DNA from: Ditylenchus dipsaci
Taxonomy: Eukaryota; Nematoda; Chromadorea; Rhabditida; Anguinidae
Reading direction: 5' to 3'
DNA length: 64,000 nucleotides
Assembly: GCA_004194705.1 (NCBI GenBank)
Contig: SADC01000282.1
Coordinates: 1-64,000 of the forward strand
Of the stretch, positions 1-11,319 are shown in pieces. The first letter of the stretch is position 1. Each line of letters starts with the position of its first letter. The position numbers and the translations under genes are program-made. The notes under the pieces are model-generated. The model made no database searches. It saw nothing but the letters and a program-made list of their open reading frames with translations, and was not told the origin of the DNA.

Positions 1-1585
1 CATTTCCAGCACTGCTTTGCTGTCAGCAACTGCCTCAGTTTTGGGAATTTTGGCAAATTACCACCAAAATTAGAGGAACCCAAAATGATGCGTATTTAGA
101 CTAATATAGCCTGAGCCTCCACCAATTTTATTAGAGTACTATATTGAGGGGAGAATTTCGGTATTATTTAGGAACTGACTTTTATTGTGATTTCAATTTA
201 CATGATTTTATACAACCGTATGCTGAAAATGACGGCAGAAGCAGGGCTGCATTTTGAGATTGTCACTACAACCCTTTTGGGAACTAATAAACAAAAACTG
301 GCTTCAAAAAATTACCGGGAAAACCTCTGGATTGCAGGACCAACAACAGGGTGACAAAGAAAAATCGTGTTTTGCATTATATACTTAAAGGGCATGTCCA
401 CGCTAATAAGAGGTGGGCCCGGAAGTTAAATTTTTTTCCCTAATTATTGAGCTTCTGTAGAGATTTCCAAATTGGTTTCTAATAAAATAAGGCCCATAAC
501 TTATTTTAGGTATGGTTTTGTTAGAAACCAAGTTGAAAAATCTGTACAGAAGTTCCATTTCCACATAAATCGGTATCAAAGCCCAAAAAAATTATCGCAA
601 CGGAGTTAAAGTGACATACCAATTTGAAGCCTGAATCTGAGCTACAAAATAGGCGGAAAATTTTTCCCTGGTGCTAAAATAACTCCCTGACTATTTAATG
701 ATTTTAAATGAAAAAAATGCAAAATTTGAAGTAAATCAAATGAACAGGACTGGTCGCGGGTCTTACTGCCTAAAGCTTTGTCGATTGCAAAAACGATCGG
801 TAAAATCGGAATCCTTGCGATATTTCCAACTAGACTAACGAATCACATTTGGCAAAACATTTCAGAAATCAGGTTGAAAAATATGTCGGATCCAAGGCGG
901 GAACGAACTTTATGCGTGTATCTCATAGAGAGCGTCGACTGCACAGCCCTTAAAATTCAAAAACACAATCACTTTGAATTTTTGCGCCAAATAGAAAAAA
1001 TTTGAAAAATTGACTGAAATGTTGAAGCTTGTAATCCATGTAACCTGAGGTTTGTTGCTGATTTTATTTTTACTTATATCGCATTAGCTTTTTTGCAAAC
1101 GGTTCTTCACATCAAGAGCATTAAAAAAGCCATTACTTCACCCGAAAACACGCAAATTTTTGAGATGACAACAGTTTTTTTGGAATATATGCCAAAAAAG
1201 TTCATCTGGTTTTGCAACTGTAACTGGCCTGATATATCGACCTACTTTTCAAACCTCAAAAAAAGGAGGCTAAGGCCTTATAGAGGAGTAAATTTGCTGC
1301 GTTTGGTACCAAAGAGGTATGCAAAAATGCAAATTTAGGGTTTTTTATGCAAAAGTTAGACAGAAAACGCGAAAACCCCTAATTTTACTCGGAAAAATGC
1401 CAGTTGTTTTCTCCAAACGTTCTCTAGTTTCTAAAATAATAACTTTACAAAAATCTGCTAAATTATTCTTGTGCTGAATGTCTGGGCTATCTTTTGGTAT
1501 ATTGATTATTGTGAAAAGACTGTGGATTTGCACTTTCGTCTGTCGTTATGTTGTCCAATATTTTTTTGTATTTTCAGGTGGTTCA

Positions 1586-2250
1586 ATGGTGCAAACGGGA
1601 CGTGCTTCTGTGGTGCAAAAACAGCAAGTAACAAAGCAATCTGTCGCGCCGAGAATGTGGGAGCAACAAAGGGGCTATTGTGCAAGCAAAAAGAGTGAAA
1701 AAAAATCTAAAACAGGTGACTTAGACAGGTCAGTTTTTATGGGATAGATGGTTCGGACTAAGGTCGTGCCTCAACCGCTTATACTGTCTCCATGTTACCA
1801 CACCATTTTTTAACGTGTTCTCCTTCAGATATTCACTAGCTCAGCAGTCTGCTGAAGTGTCTCGTCTGAGCAAATGACTGCTAAAGTGGGGCAGATCGTG
1901 TCGATGAAGTGTGCCAAGGATATCGTCAATGCTGGAGCTGATAAGAATGAGATGATCAGGTCAAGTTTGTGTGAGGCTTTCTGATTTCCAGGTGATTTTC
2001 TCCTGAGTTCGTTCGGAGCGTGTGGAGCTTTACTCTTTGCTTTCAGGGTTTGATAGTGCATGCAATCGTCTTCTGGAAGCTTTCTTATGGTGCGCCGTCC
2101 GTTCGGAAGAGGTTTTGGAGTGATTCTTATGTCCAAATGCTGGTGGCTCGCTCAAGAAACAGGATGCGTCGAAAAGAATGTGTTCCTTTGTCAGCATCAG
2201 AAATAGTTATTCATTCTCGTTGTTATTTTTGTTGTTTTCCGCAAATTTAA
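1586..2250 (+). pseudogene. Unknown Lys-rich small protein gene, copy A
   Basis: I do not recognise this family. A polypyrimidine tract and CAG lie just upstream of the ATG at 1586, which opens with MVQTGRASVVQKQQ and runs through a Lys/Ser-rich stretch (KKSEKKSK) to a donor near 1729. A second exon begins after the TTCAG near 1830 and encodes YSLAQQSAEVSRLSK before a TGA. The region downstream stays similar to copy B as far as an AATAAA at 2272-2277. Several indels relative to copy B (for example the ACTGTGGAG of copy B reads ATGTGGGAG here) disturb the downstream frame, so this is probably a decaying copy, or one with sequencing errors. The same upstream sequence (1300-1540) appears inverted at about 51600-51900 upstream of the Lys-rich gene at 50924-51590, suggesting a shared promoter or a gene family. 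Confidence 0.45.
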
Positions 2251-2271
2251 TGTAATTTGTTGTTTCAGACG

Positions 2272-2277
2272 AATAAA
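2272..2277 (+). promoter_or_regulatory. Polyadenylation signal, copy A gene
   Basis: AATAAA follows the coding region of the copy A gene. The same signal is conserved in copy B at 9337-9342. Confidence 0.5.
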
Positions 2278-2571
2278 GATTGAGTTTTGAGTCTTTTTGA
2301 GATAGTAAGTAGTCGTTGAAAAGCGATTCTTTGTCATAATAGCGTTAAATTGCACATTATCATAACTGTAGAAAAAACAGCATAGCAAACCGTATATCTT
2401 CTGATAAGGCCCCGCCTTCTATTGAGACCCCACTTCTTATAAGGCCCCACTTCTTTAGAGGTGTGAATAATAATGACTAACTCAAAAAAGGTCTAATAAG
2501 GCCAATATAAATATTCTAATAATGCCCCACATCCAAAGAGGGTTGAAAAATAAGGCCTCATGAATCCTTAT

Positions 2572-3268
2572 GGGCAATACTTTTTTTGCCGCAAATATAC
2601 TTTTTTTTGCCGCAAATATACTTTTTTTTGCCGCAAATCTTGCTTTTGCCGCAAATATACTTTTTTTGCCGCAAATTTACTTTTTTTTGCCGCAAATATA
2701 CTTTTTTGCCGCAAATTTACTTTTTTTTGCCGCCAATATACTTTTTTTGCCGCAATCTGCTTTTTGCCGCAAAATATACTTTTTTTCTGCCGCAAATATA
2801 CTTTTTTCTGCCGCAAATTTACTCTTTTTGCCGCAAATTTTAATATTTCTGCCGCAAATATAGATTTTACAGTTGCCAGATGCCTTTACTTCAAGTCTGT
2901 CTTTTTTTAGGAATATGGGTAAAAGCTTGGGTTTTGGACCAGTGAAAACCCAAGCTTTTACCATATTCCTAAAAAAAGACAGACTTGAAGTAAAGGCATC
3001 TGGCAACTGTAAATCTATATTGCGGCAGAAATATTAAATTTGCGGCAAAAAAGAGTAAATTTGCGGCAGAAAAAAGTATATTTGCGGCAGAAAAAAGTAT
3101 ATTTGCGGCAAAAAGCAGATTTGCGGCAAAAAAAAGTATATTTGCGGCAAAAAAAAAGTAAATTTGCGGCAAAAAAAAGTATATTGCGGCAAAAGCAGAT
3201 TTGCGGCAAAAAAAAGTATATTTGCGGCAAAAAAAAGTATATTTGCGGCAAAAAAAAAAGTATTGCCC
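2572..3268. mobile_element. MULE-like foldback element with tandem-repeat arms and 9 bp TSD
   Basis: The termini are GGGCAATACTTTTT and its reverse complement. The arms (about 2572-2900 and 2930-3268) are arrays of a ~20 bp unit, TGCCGCAAATATACTTTTTT, and the centre is a near-perfect palindrome. The direct repeat AATCCTTAT flanks it at 2563-2571 and 3269-3277. Copy B has a single AATCCTTAT with no insert at 9630-9638, so both boundaries are proven by an empty site. A 9 bp duplication is the usual mark of Mutator-like transposition. There is no coding capacity. Confidence 0.9.
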
Positions 3269-3589
3269 AATCCTTATTAGAAGGCATACGGTATGCGCTT
3301 AAAAATGTGAATATTGCAAAAAAAAATCTTTGAACTGCACTAGGATTCAAATTTAAGGGGCCGTGAAATTTAAAAAAAAACATGTTTGAAAAAAGTGTTT
3401 TTCAAAAACTCTTGGCGTTTTAGTGTTTCGAAAGTGATAAATTATCACTGATAATGATTTTGAATTTTAAGGGGCTGTGGACTGTAAATAAATTTTAATT
3501 TTGGATAAGGCGATGATTTAAGACGATTATTTAAACGGCCAAGGGTTGTGTAAGGAGGCAGATAGCAGAGAAATAAGAAACAGGCCTGG

Positions 3590-3661
3590 GGCGACCCGAT
3601 AGCTCAACTGGTTAAAGCGCCGACTTGCAAGGAGGATATCGTGGGATCGCACTTTTTCCCA
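3590..3661 (+). repeat. tRNA-like SINE head (also at 10787-10858 and 11187-11255)
   Basis: The sequence contains an A-box-like TAGCTCAACTGG followed by a degenerate B box (GGGATCGCAC). The anticodon stem does not pair well, so this is a tRNA-derived repeat and not a working tRNA. The unit continues to about 3945 with the same downstream sequence in copy B. A third, truncated copy follows directly at 11142-11300 as a local tandem duplication. Confidence 0.4.
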
Positions 3662-3946
3662 GGCCTGTACAAAAGCCGTACGCGGCCACTGGCGTACGCT
3701 TACTGGTAGCAGCGAGTGGTTGGCAGCCTTCTACGGCTGGCCAGTCCACCTCCTTTGGTGTTGGAATTAGCTGTCTGACCTGCCCTTGCCCCTCCTTTCG
3801 CTGAATCACTGGCAGAGGACATGTTTCCCCGAGTGGAATGCTTGCTGATGAGAAGGCCGCCACAAAGGGAAGTGCAGAGAGCACAGTCGGCCGGTAGTAG
3901 ACAGTAATGGAAAAGACCGAGGACGGTCTTGTGGAAGGGGATGATA

Positions 3947-4106
3947 CAGTCGAGTCGCGATATAACGCGACCCTTGATATAACGCGACCCTTCAAATAAT
4001 CCCAGCAAAGGAAGTCAGTCAAATTTACCTTAGATATAACGCGACCCCTGATATACCGCGATCTTTTTACGGTCCCGAGGGGTCGCGTTATATCGAGACT
4101 CGACTG
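3947..4106. mobile_element. Pogo/Tigger-like MITE (1 of 7)
   Basis: The termini are CAGTCGAGTCGCGATATAAC and an inverted partner, flanked by TA on both sides. The interior repeats CGCGACCC-type words. The CAGT...CGATATAACG terminus with a TA target is typical of pogo/Tigger-type short elements. A nearly identical copy, including the flank GGGAGGGAAGAG, lies at 5560-5720. Confidence 0.7.
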
Positions 4107-4483
4107 TATTGGGAGGGAAGAGAATAAAAAGGGGCCACTTTTATCGACGAAGAGAGGACTTATTCTAGCAAGTAGGTCATCCCGTAGTTCACGATCCCAT
4201 GGCTAGAAATTTCTTAGCCATCTTAGTTGAAACATGAAAATAAAAAACCTTATGAGCCCAGTTCAGACTAGACCAGTTGAAGGGAAGTGACGGAAAGCGC
4301 TGACCGCTTCAGGATGCTTGACTGACGGCATAACGAAATTACCAAGCTGAAAGAGTACTGTGAATCGATTAATTTTCAGCAGAGTCAACGATTATTAAGG
4401 CCAATTTTGTTCCATCGTGTGAGTACAACCTCAGCACTTGCGTAGCCATTCACGAAAAACTAGAGCAGCAATAGATGAGATTT
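4107..4483. other. Stretch without a recognisable gene
   Basis: Bases 4107-4140 belong to a segment duplicated near 5722-5755. For the remainder I see only AT-rich unique-looking sequence with no ORF that resembles a known family. Confidence 0.5.
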
Positions 4484-4810
4484 TTTAAAGGGGGGGGGGG
4501 GAACTTTATATACGCATCGCCTTTTGTCGAAAGTTATAGTCCCTCTGGGGGTTTTTTATTTACTTTTTCAGTAAGTTTTCTGATTTTCAGGTCCGAAAAT
4601 CATCGAGCAATCGATTGCAACCATTTCCGGCACTGCTTTGCTGTCATCAACTGCCTCAATTTGGGAATTTTGGGCAATTACCACCAAAATTAGAGGAAAC
4701 CAGCTAAAATGATGCGTACTAGGAACTAAGATTTTTTTGCGATTCCAATTTACATTATTTATACAACCGTATGCTGAAAATGACGGCAAGAAGCAGGGCT
4801 ACATTTTGAG
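4484..4810 (+). repeat. Third partial copy of the duplicated segment
   Basis: This begins with a G homopolymer and matches 6200-6590 (and the start of copy A) through the shared ATCGAGCAATCGATTGCAAC and CACTGCTTTGCTGTCA sequences. It is more diverged than copies A and B and stops near 4810. The sequence after it (4811-5072) holds a tRNA-B-box-like fragment on the minus strand (GGTTCGACTACC near 5060) and no gene. Confidence 0.6.
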
Positions 4811-5559
4811 TGTAAGATTGCAAATGAGTATGTAAATAAAAATTGGGAAAAACGTTCAGTTTCGGATGTTACCGAAAAGTACTGGTAAAGTCCTATTGAG
4901 GATTTCACCGAATTGGACTTTTTAAATTTTAGCTCTAACTTATACCAATTTTTCATCTGTATGATAGCTTAAATGAAAGCTCAGAAAGCTTGGCTACATT
5001 TTGACACTAAACTTGTAAATAAAAGAAGAAAAAAATAAGGTCTGCAGCCAGTGGTAGTCGAACCTGTGACCTAAGGCGATGCGTATATAAACTTCCTCCC
5101 CTTTAAGGCAAATATACTTAACTATACTTACTTAGGCAAATATACATACTCATCTTGACTCATTTTTATTGGGTTTTCGCATCTTTTTTAAAATAATTAT
5201 ATAGTCCTGCGACCAGTGCTGGCATTTCAAAATTCCGGCTCGGATCTGGCTCCCGGCTCCATGAGGCAAAATTTTCCGCCCGAATCTGGCTGTGGCTTGG
5301 AGCCGGAGCGGAGCCGGATCCAGAGCAGGAGCAGAGCGGCTCTGGCTCCGGTGCAAGAACTGATAGAATGAGCCATATATCAAAAATATGAAAAATAAGT
5401 ACAGTACAGGAACACAGTGATAACGAATACCGTATTCTCTTCTAATAGAACGCCACTTTTTTAGGGGGTGAACCATGTGTTTATTGCATTTTTAACACAA
5501 AGTCTAATAAAATCTTTGAAGGTTGAACGCGAGACAAACATTACTTGGGTTTAATGATA

Positions 5560-5720
5560 CAGTCGAGTCGCGATATAACGCGACCCTTGATATAACGCGA
5601 CCCTTCAAATAATCCCAGCAAAAGAAAGTCAGTCAAATTTACCTTAGATATTAACGCGACCCCTGATATACCGCGATCTTTTTACGGTCCCGAGGGGTCG
5701 CGTATATCGAGACTCGACTG
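5560..5720. mobile_element. Pogo/Tigger-like MITE (2 of 7)
   Basis: CAGTCGAGTCGCGATATAAC at the left, an inverted partner ending in ACTG at the right, and TA on both sides. It is nearly identical to 3947-4106. Confidence 0.7.
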
Positions 5721-5816
5721 TATTGGGAGGGAAGAGAATAAAAAGGGCCACTTTTATGACAGAACGTTAAAAATTCAAAATGCTTGTATTCTTCGCCTGA
5801 CTCACCATGTTTTTCA

Positions 5817-5911
5817 ATGTGGGTGTGCGCATCTCAACTCCAAGCCCCTGCGCCCCGAAAAGGCGCAGGGGGCTTGCGAGTTAGAGATGCGCGCACTCAC
5901 TTACCTTAGAC
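5817..5911. repeat. GC-capped hairpin repeat (1 of 4)
   Basis: The two arms (GTGTGCGCATCTCAACTCC and its near complement) meet at a GGCGC-rich cap, giving a ~95 nt hairpin in otherwise AT-rich DNA. The outer end reads GTCTAAGGTAAGTGAGTG on the minus strand. Related copies lie at 27170-27289, 48620-48716 and 60202-60316. Confidence 0.8.
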
Positions 5912-7262
5912 ATGATTCCGAGAAGTATTCTTGATCAAAAAATGCATATAGAGTCTATTTTTTGCCACGGCCCAGTTGAAAAACATCGTGAGGCAGGCGA
6001 AGAATACAAGCATTTTTGAATTTTTAACGTTCTGCCATAAAAGTGGCCCCCTTTTTTCTCTTCCTCTAAATTTTGAAATGCCAGCACTGTCGCAGGACTA
6101 TATAATTATTTAAAAAAGATGCGAAAATCCAATTAAAATGAGTCAAGATGAGTATGTATATTTGCCTAAGTAAGTATAGTTAAGTATATTTGCCTTAAAG
6201 GGGGGGTAACTTTATATACGCATCGCCTTTTGTCGAAAGTTATAGTCCCTCTGGGGGTGTTTTAATTTACTTTTTCAGTAAGTTTTTTGACTTTCAGGTC
6301 CAAAAACATCGAGCAATCGATTGCAACCATTTCCAGCACTGCTTTGCTGTCAGCAACTGCCTCAGTTTTGGGAATTTTGGCAAATTACCACCAAAATTAG
6401 AGGAAACCAGCCAAAATGATGCGTATTTAGACTTAATATAGCCTGAGCCTCCACCAATTTTATTAGAGTACTATATTGAGGGGAGAATTTCGGTATTATT
6501 TAGGAACTGACTTTTATTGTGATTTCAATTTACATGATTTTATACAACCGTATGCTGAAAATGACGGCAAGAAGCAGGGCTGCATTTGAGATTTGTCACT
6601 GCAACCCTTTTTGGGAATAATAAACAAAAACTGGCTTCAAAAAATTACCGGAAAACCTCTGGATTGCCGGACCCAAACAACAGAGGTGACAAAGAAAAAA
6701 TCGTGTGTTTTTGCATTATATACTTAAAGGGGTATGTCCACGCTAATAAGAGGTGGGGCCCGGAAGTTAAATTTTTTCCCTAATTATTGAGCTTCTGTAG
6801 AGATTTTCCAAATTGGTTTCTAATAAATAAGGCCCATAACTTTATTTTAGGTATGGTTTTGTTAGAAACCAAGTTTTGAAAAATCTGTACAGAAGTTCCA
6901 TTTCCACATAAAATCGGTATCAAAGCCCAAAAAAAATTATCGCAACGGAGTTAAAGTGACTACCAATTTGAAGCCTGAATCTGAGCTACAAAATAGGCGG
7001 AAAATTTTTCCCTGGTGCTAAAATAACTCCCTGACTATTTAATGATTTTAAATGAAAAAATGCAAATTTGAAGTAAATCAAATGAACAGGACTGGTCGCG
7101 TGTCTTACTGCCTAAAGCTTTGTCGATTGCAAAAACGATCGGTAAATCGGAATCCTTGCGATATTTCCAACTAGACTAACGAATCACATTTGGCAAAACA
7201 TTTCAGAAATCAGGTTGAAAAATATGTCGGATCCAAGGCGGAATGAACTTTATGCGTGTATC

Positions 7263-7981
7263 CAGGGTCGTAGATGTCCTGCTTTAGCAGGAATTTCCTG
7301 CTTTTGAGTTCAAATCCTGCTTTTTGATTTCGAAAAAGCAGGAATTTTAGAAGAGAACCTTGGCTCTTACTTACATATTGTTGCGACTGCTTTTTATTTA
7401 TTCATTTTCTGTTTTTCTATTTCGTGTATTTCATGTTCTTCAATGACTTAATGTTAGAAATTTACAGGATAGCTCAGGATTGATCCTTTGTTTGTGCTTG
7501 TGTTGAATTTGTTATGCTTTGTTTGTCCGTTATGTTAAAATAAATTGTATGCTTTGTTTGACTAAACAGTGAAGTTGCTATAAGATAACTTATTGAATTT
7601 AATAACTTATTGAAATAACTTAAAAACTTATTGAAAATGGTCGCGAACTGGCCGTACTCCGTTTACACGTATAATATACTACAATGGTACAGAGAACAAT
7701 AAACAACAAAAATGAAAACACTATTGGCGGAATTGAACCCGCGAGAACAAAAAAACATACCAAACTGAAATTTTCGCGAAACGTTTCGCAAAAATTTCAA
7801 ATCTGAAAATTTGCGAAACGTTTCGCAAAAATTTCAATTCTGAAATTTTCGCGAAAACGTCTATACCCCGAAATTATTGCTGTCTGGATTTGTTGTCCTG
7901 CTTTCGCCAAAATTTTTGTACTTAAATCCTGCTTTTTGAAATCAGAATCCTGCTTTTGCGATTTTCGATCTACGAACCCTG
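7263..7981. mobile_element. hAT-like non-autonomous element with 8 bp TSD
   Basis: The ends are CAGGGTCGTAGAT and its complement (ATCTACGAACCCTG), flanked by the direct repeat CGTGTATC at 7255-7262 and 7982-7989. Copy A has a single CGTGTATC with no insert at 915-922, which proves the boundaries. CAGGG termini with 8 bp duplications are characteristic of hAT elements. Inside are TCCTGCTTTT-type repeats near both ends and a B-box-like GGGTTCAATTCC (minus strand, near 7735). There is no transposase. Confidence 0.9.
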
Positions 7982-8646
7982 CGTGTATCTCATAGAGAGC
8001 GTCGACTGCACAGCCCTTAAAATTCAAAAACACAATCACTTTGAATTTTCGCGCCAATAGAAAAAATTTGAAAATTGACTGAAATGTGAAGCTTGTAATC
8101 CATGTAACCTGAGGTTTGTTGCTGATTTTATTTTACTTATATCGCATTAGCTTTTTTGCAAACGGTTCTTCACATCAAGAGCATTAAAAAAGCCATTACT
8201 CACCCGAAAACACGCAAATTTTGAGATGACAACAGTTTTTTTGGATATATGCCAAAAAAGTTCATCTGGTTTTGCAACTGTAACTGGCCTGATATATCGA
8301 CCTACTTTTCAAACCTCGAAAAAGGAGGCTAAGGCCTATAGAGGAGTAAATTTGCTGCGTTTTGGTACCAAGAGTATGCAAAAAATGCAAATTTAGGTGT
8401 TTTATGCAAAAGTTAGACAGAAAACGCGAAAACCCCTAATTTTACTCGGAAAAATGCCAGTTGTTTTCTCCAAACGTTTCTCTAGTTTCTAAAATAATAA
8501 CTTTACAAAAATTGGCTAAATATTCTTGTAGCTGAATGTCTGGGCTATCTTTTGGTATATAGATTATTGTGAAAAGACTGTGGATTTGCACTTTTCGTCT
8601 GTCGTTTATGTTGTCCAATATTTTTTTGTATTTTCAGGTGGGTTCA

Positions 8647-9270
8647 ATGGTGCAAACGGGACGTGCTTCTGTGGTGCAAAAACAGCAAGTAACAAAGCAA
8701 TCTGTCGCGCCGAGAACTGTGGAGCAACAAAGGGGCTATTGTGCAAGCAAAAAGAGTGAAAAAAAATCTAAAACAGGTGACTTAGACAGGTCAGTTTTTA
8801 TCGATAGATGGTTCGGACTAAGGTCGTGCCTCAACGCTTATACTGTCTCCATGTTTACCACACCATTTTTAACGTGTTCGTCCTTCAGATATTCACTAGC
8901 TCAGCAGTCTGCTGAAGTGTCTCGTCTGAGCAAATGACTGCTAAAGGGGCAGATCGTGTCGATGAAGTTGTGCCAAGATATCGTCAATGCTGGAGCTGAT
9001 AGGAATGGAGATGATCAGGTCAAGTTTTGTGTGAGGCTTTCTGATTTCCCAGGTGATTTTCTCCTGAGTTCGTTCGGAGCGTGTGGAGCTTTTACTTCTT
9101 TGCTTTCAGGGTCTGATAGTGCATGCAATCGTCTTCTGGAAGCTTTCTTATGGTGTGCCGTCCGTTCGGAAGAGGTTTTGGAAGTGATTCTTATGTCAAA
9201 TGCTGGTGGCTCGCTCAAGAAAACAGGATGCGTCGAAAAGAATGTTTCCTTTGTCAGCATCAAGAAATAG
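8647..9270 (+). CDS. Unknown Lys-rich small protein gene, copy B
   Basis: I do not recognise the product. Exon 1 (8647-8789) starts at an ATG preceded by TTTTCAG and encodes 47 residues, with a basic stretch KKSEKKSK. A canonical donor (GTCAGT) and an acceptor (CCTTCAG, ending at 8888) join it in frame to exon 2 (8889-8936), which ends RLSK and TGA, giving about 63 residues. A second open frame (8956-9270, 104 codons) follows at once; it contains a possible 57 nt in-frame intron (9053-9109) and ends KKTGCVEKNVSFVSIKK. Both copies have the TGA, so either the product is short or a base is missing before the second frame. AATAAA lies at 9337-9342. Paralogy with the Lys-rich gene at 50924-51590 is inferred from shared upstream DNA. 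Confidence 0.5.
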
Positions 9271-9796
9271 TTATTCATTCTCGTTGTTATTTTTGTTGTT
9301 TTCCGCAAATTTAATGTAATTTGTTGTTTTCAGACGAATAAAGATTGAGTTTTGAGTCTTTTTGAGATAGTAAGTAGTCGTTGAAAAGCGATTCTTTGTC
9401 ATAATAGCGTTAAATTGCACATTATCATGACTGTAGAAAAAACAGCATAGCAAACCGTATATCTTCTGATAAGGCCCCGCCTTCTATTGAGACCCACCTT
9501 CTTATAAGGCCCCACTTCTTTAGAGGTGTTGAATAATAATGACTAACCTCAAAAAAGGTCTAATAAGGCCAATAATAAATATTCTAATAATGCCCCACGT
9601 CCAAAGAGGGGTGAAAAATAAGGCTCATGAATCCTTATTAGAAGGCATACGGTATGCGCTTAAAAATGTGAATATTGCAAAAAAAAAATCTTGAACTGCA
9701 CTAGGATTCAAATTTAAGGGGCCGTGAAATTTAAAAAAAACATGTTTGAAAAAAGTGTTTTTCAAAAACTCTTGCGTTTTAGTGTTCGAAAGTAAT

Positions 9797-10646
9797 AATT
9801 AGAGACAGAAACAAGACAAGATCTTGGGCAAGATTTTGTCTTGTCTTGCCCTAATTTCGACTGAAAATCTTGTCTTGGGATCTTGCTTGGTCATTTCTAG
9901 AAATCTTGGTTTTGGTCTTGGTTTTATGGTCAATCTTGTATGCAAAATTTACAAAACACCCGACAACCCATTTTATCGTTTTTAGGGCCATAGCATACCT
10001 GAATTCTGTTTTTGGACTTTATACAAGATTAAAAAAATGGCGGGACAGGACAATTCAGTCCCGCCCGCCGTCCTGAAATCCCGCGTGAACATTTTTCAAG
10101 AATGTCCTGTCCCGGTGTCCCGTCTGGAAAAGAATTATTCAAATTTCGTCCCGTGTCGTCCCAAAAATGTCAAACTTGCATCTCTAATGAAACACACGTC
10201 AAACAATATAAAAAGCACAAGATCAAGAACGGGGGATCATAGTGCGTGAAAATTATAAAACACTAGCCACAAGTTTTTGCTATAAAAATGGTCACCTGTT
10301 AAAAACTGTCAAAATTGTCAAAACAGTCAATTTTCGATTTAAGGAACCCTCGATTTAACGGAACTCTTGATTTAACGTACTTTTTTCAACGCCTATTCTG
10401 CCAGTGATTAAATAAAATGACTAAAATTAACTCTTGATTTTACCAAAAACTCTCGGTTTAACGAACATTTTTGCCGGTCCCCAGGGTTCGTTAAGTCGAG
10501 AGTTGCCTGTATAAATCTTGGTTTTGGCCAAGATCTTGGCCAAGACCTTGATTGGCCGTTTTCAAAAATCTTGCTCTTGGTATTGGTCAAAATTTCTGCT
10601 AAAAATCTTGTCTTGGAATCTTGCTTGGTCCTCACTTTCTACCTCT
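9797..10646. mobile_element. Insertion in copy B only, with nested repeats
   Basis: Copy A has no equivalent between AAAGTGATAA and TGATAATGATT. The inserted block begins TAGAGACAGAAACAAG and ends with the complement of TAGAGGTAGAAAGTG. It has imperfect direct repeats, AGTAATAAT and AGTGATAAT, at the junctions. The arms are runs of AAGATCTTGG-like words. It contains GGGACAGGACAATT-type repeats and a pogo-like MITE. TAGAG-type ends with 8-9 bp duplications suggest hAT, but the duplication is imperfect. Confidence 0.55.
10324..10509. mobile_element. Pogo/Tigger-like MITE (3 of 7), nested
   Basis: The left end CAGTCAATTTTCGATTTAAG pairs with the right end GTTCGTTAAGTCGAGAGTTG, followed by TA. 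It repeats TCGATTTAACG words. The left TA is not preserved. Confidence 0.5.
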
Positions 10647-11319
10647 AGTGATAATGATTTTGAATTTTAAGGGCTGTGGACTGTAAATAAATTTTAATTT
10701 TGGATAAGGCGATGATTTAAGCGATTATTTAAACGGCCAAGGGTTGTGTAAGGGAGCAGTAGCAGAGAAATAAGAAACAGGCCTGGGGCGACCCGATAGC
10801 TCAACTGGTTAAAGCGCCGACTTGCAAGGAGGATATCGTGGGATCGCACTTTTTCCCAGGCCTGTACAAAAGCCGTACGCGGCCACTGGCGTACGCTTAC
10901 TGGTAGCAGCGAGTGGTTGGCAGCCTTCTACGGCTGGCCAGTCCACCTCCTTTGGTGTTGGGATTAGCTGTCTGACCTGCCCTTGCCCCTCCTTTCGCTG
11001 ATCACTGGCAGAGGACATGTTTCCCCCGAGTGGAATGCTTGCTGATTGAGAAGGCCGGCCACAAAGGGAAGTGCAGAGAGCACAGTCGGCCGGTAGTAGA
11101 CAGTAATGGAAAAGACGAGACGGTCTTGTGGAAGGGGGATAGGTGTAAGGGAGGCAGATAGCAGAGAAATAAGAAACAGGCCTGGGGCGACCCGATAGCT
11201 CAACTGGTTAGCGCCGACTTGCAAAGAGGATATCGTGGGATCGCACTTTTTCCCAGGCCTGTACAAAAGCCGTACGCGGCCACTGGCGTACCTTACTGTT
11301 GTTGACATTTTGACGCATC

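Larger units (their letters stand above)
1..2562 (+). repeat. Tandem segmental duplication, copy A (partner 6328-9629)
   Basis: The sequence from base 1 matches 6328 onward almost base for base, apart from many one-base homopolymer differences, and the match resumes at 3278-3430 (partner 9639-9790) and 3450-3945 (partner 10648-11145). The breaks are later insertions in one copy or the other. Copy A has the 697 bp foldback at 2572; copy B has a hAT-like element at 7263 and a repeat block at 9797. Bases 440-592 hold a small inverted repeat also found at about 6775-6940 and 56387-56626. Bases 778-950 resemble the interior of the pogo-like MITEs. Confidence 0.85.
5073..6228. mobile_element. Foldback element with ~150 bp arms
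   Basis: 5073-5232 and 6066-6228 are inverted copies that share GATGCGTATATAAACTT and AGGCAAATATACTTAACTAT. A second inverted pair (about 5725-5830 against 5965-6065) brings the two sides together on the hairpin at 5817-5911. The left half is interrupted by a pogo-like MITE (5560-5720) and a GC-rich CCGGCTC-type repeat (5236-5345). There is no coding capacity. Confidence 0.7.
6328..11145 (+). repeat. Tandem segmental duplication, copy B
   Basis: This is the partner of copy A (1-3945). It contains two insertions that copy A lacks, 7263-7981 and about 9797-10646, and it lacks the foldback at 2572-3268. The offset between copies is about 6.3 kb. Confidence 0.85.

Noticed and set aside
2560..3383. 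Long open frames on both strands through the 2.6-3.3 kb repeat (Phe/Arg/Lys-rich)
   Set aside because: They are translations of the TGCCGCAAATATAC array in several frames at once; the element is non-coding.
3612..4022. Minus-strand open frame of 136 codons, repeated in copy B
   Set aside because: It overlaps the tRNA-like SINE and pogo MITE; the two copies differ by frame-changing indels and no domain is visible.
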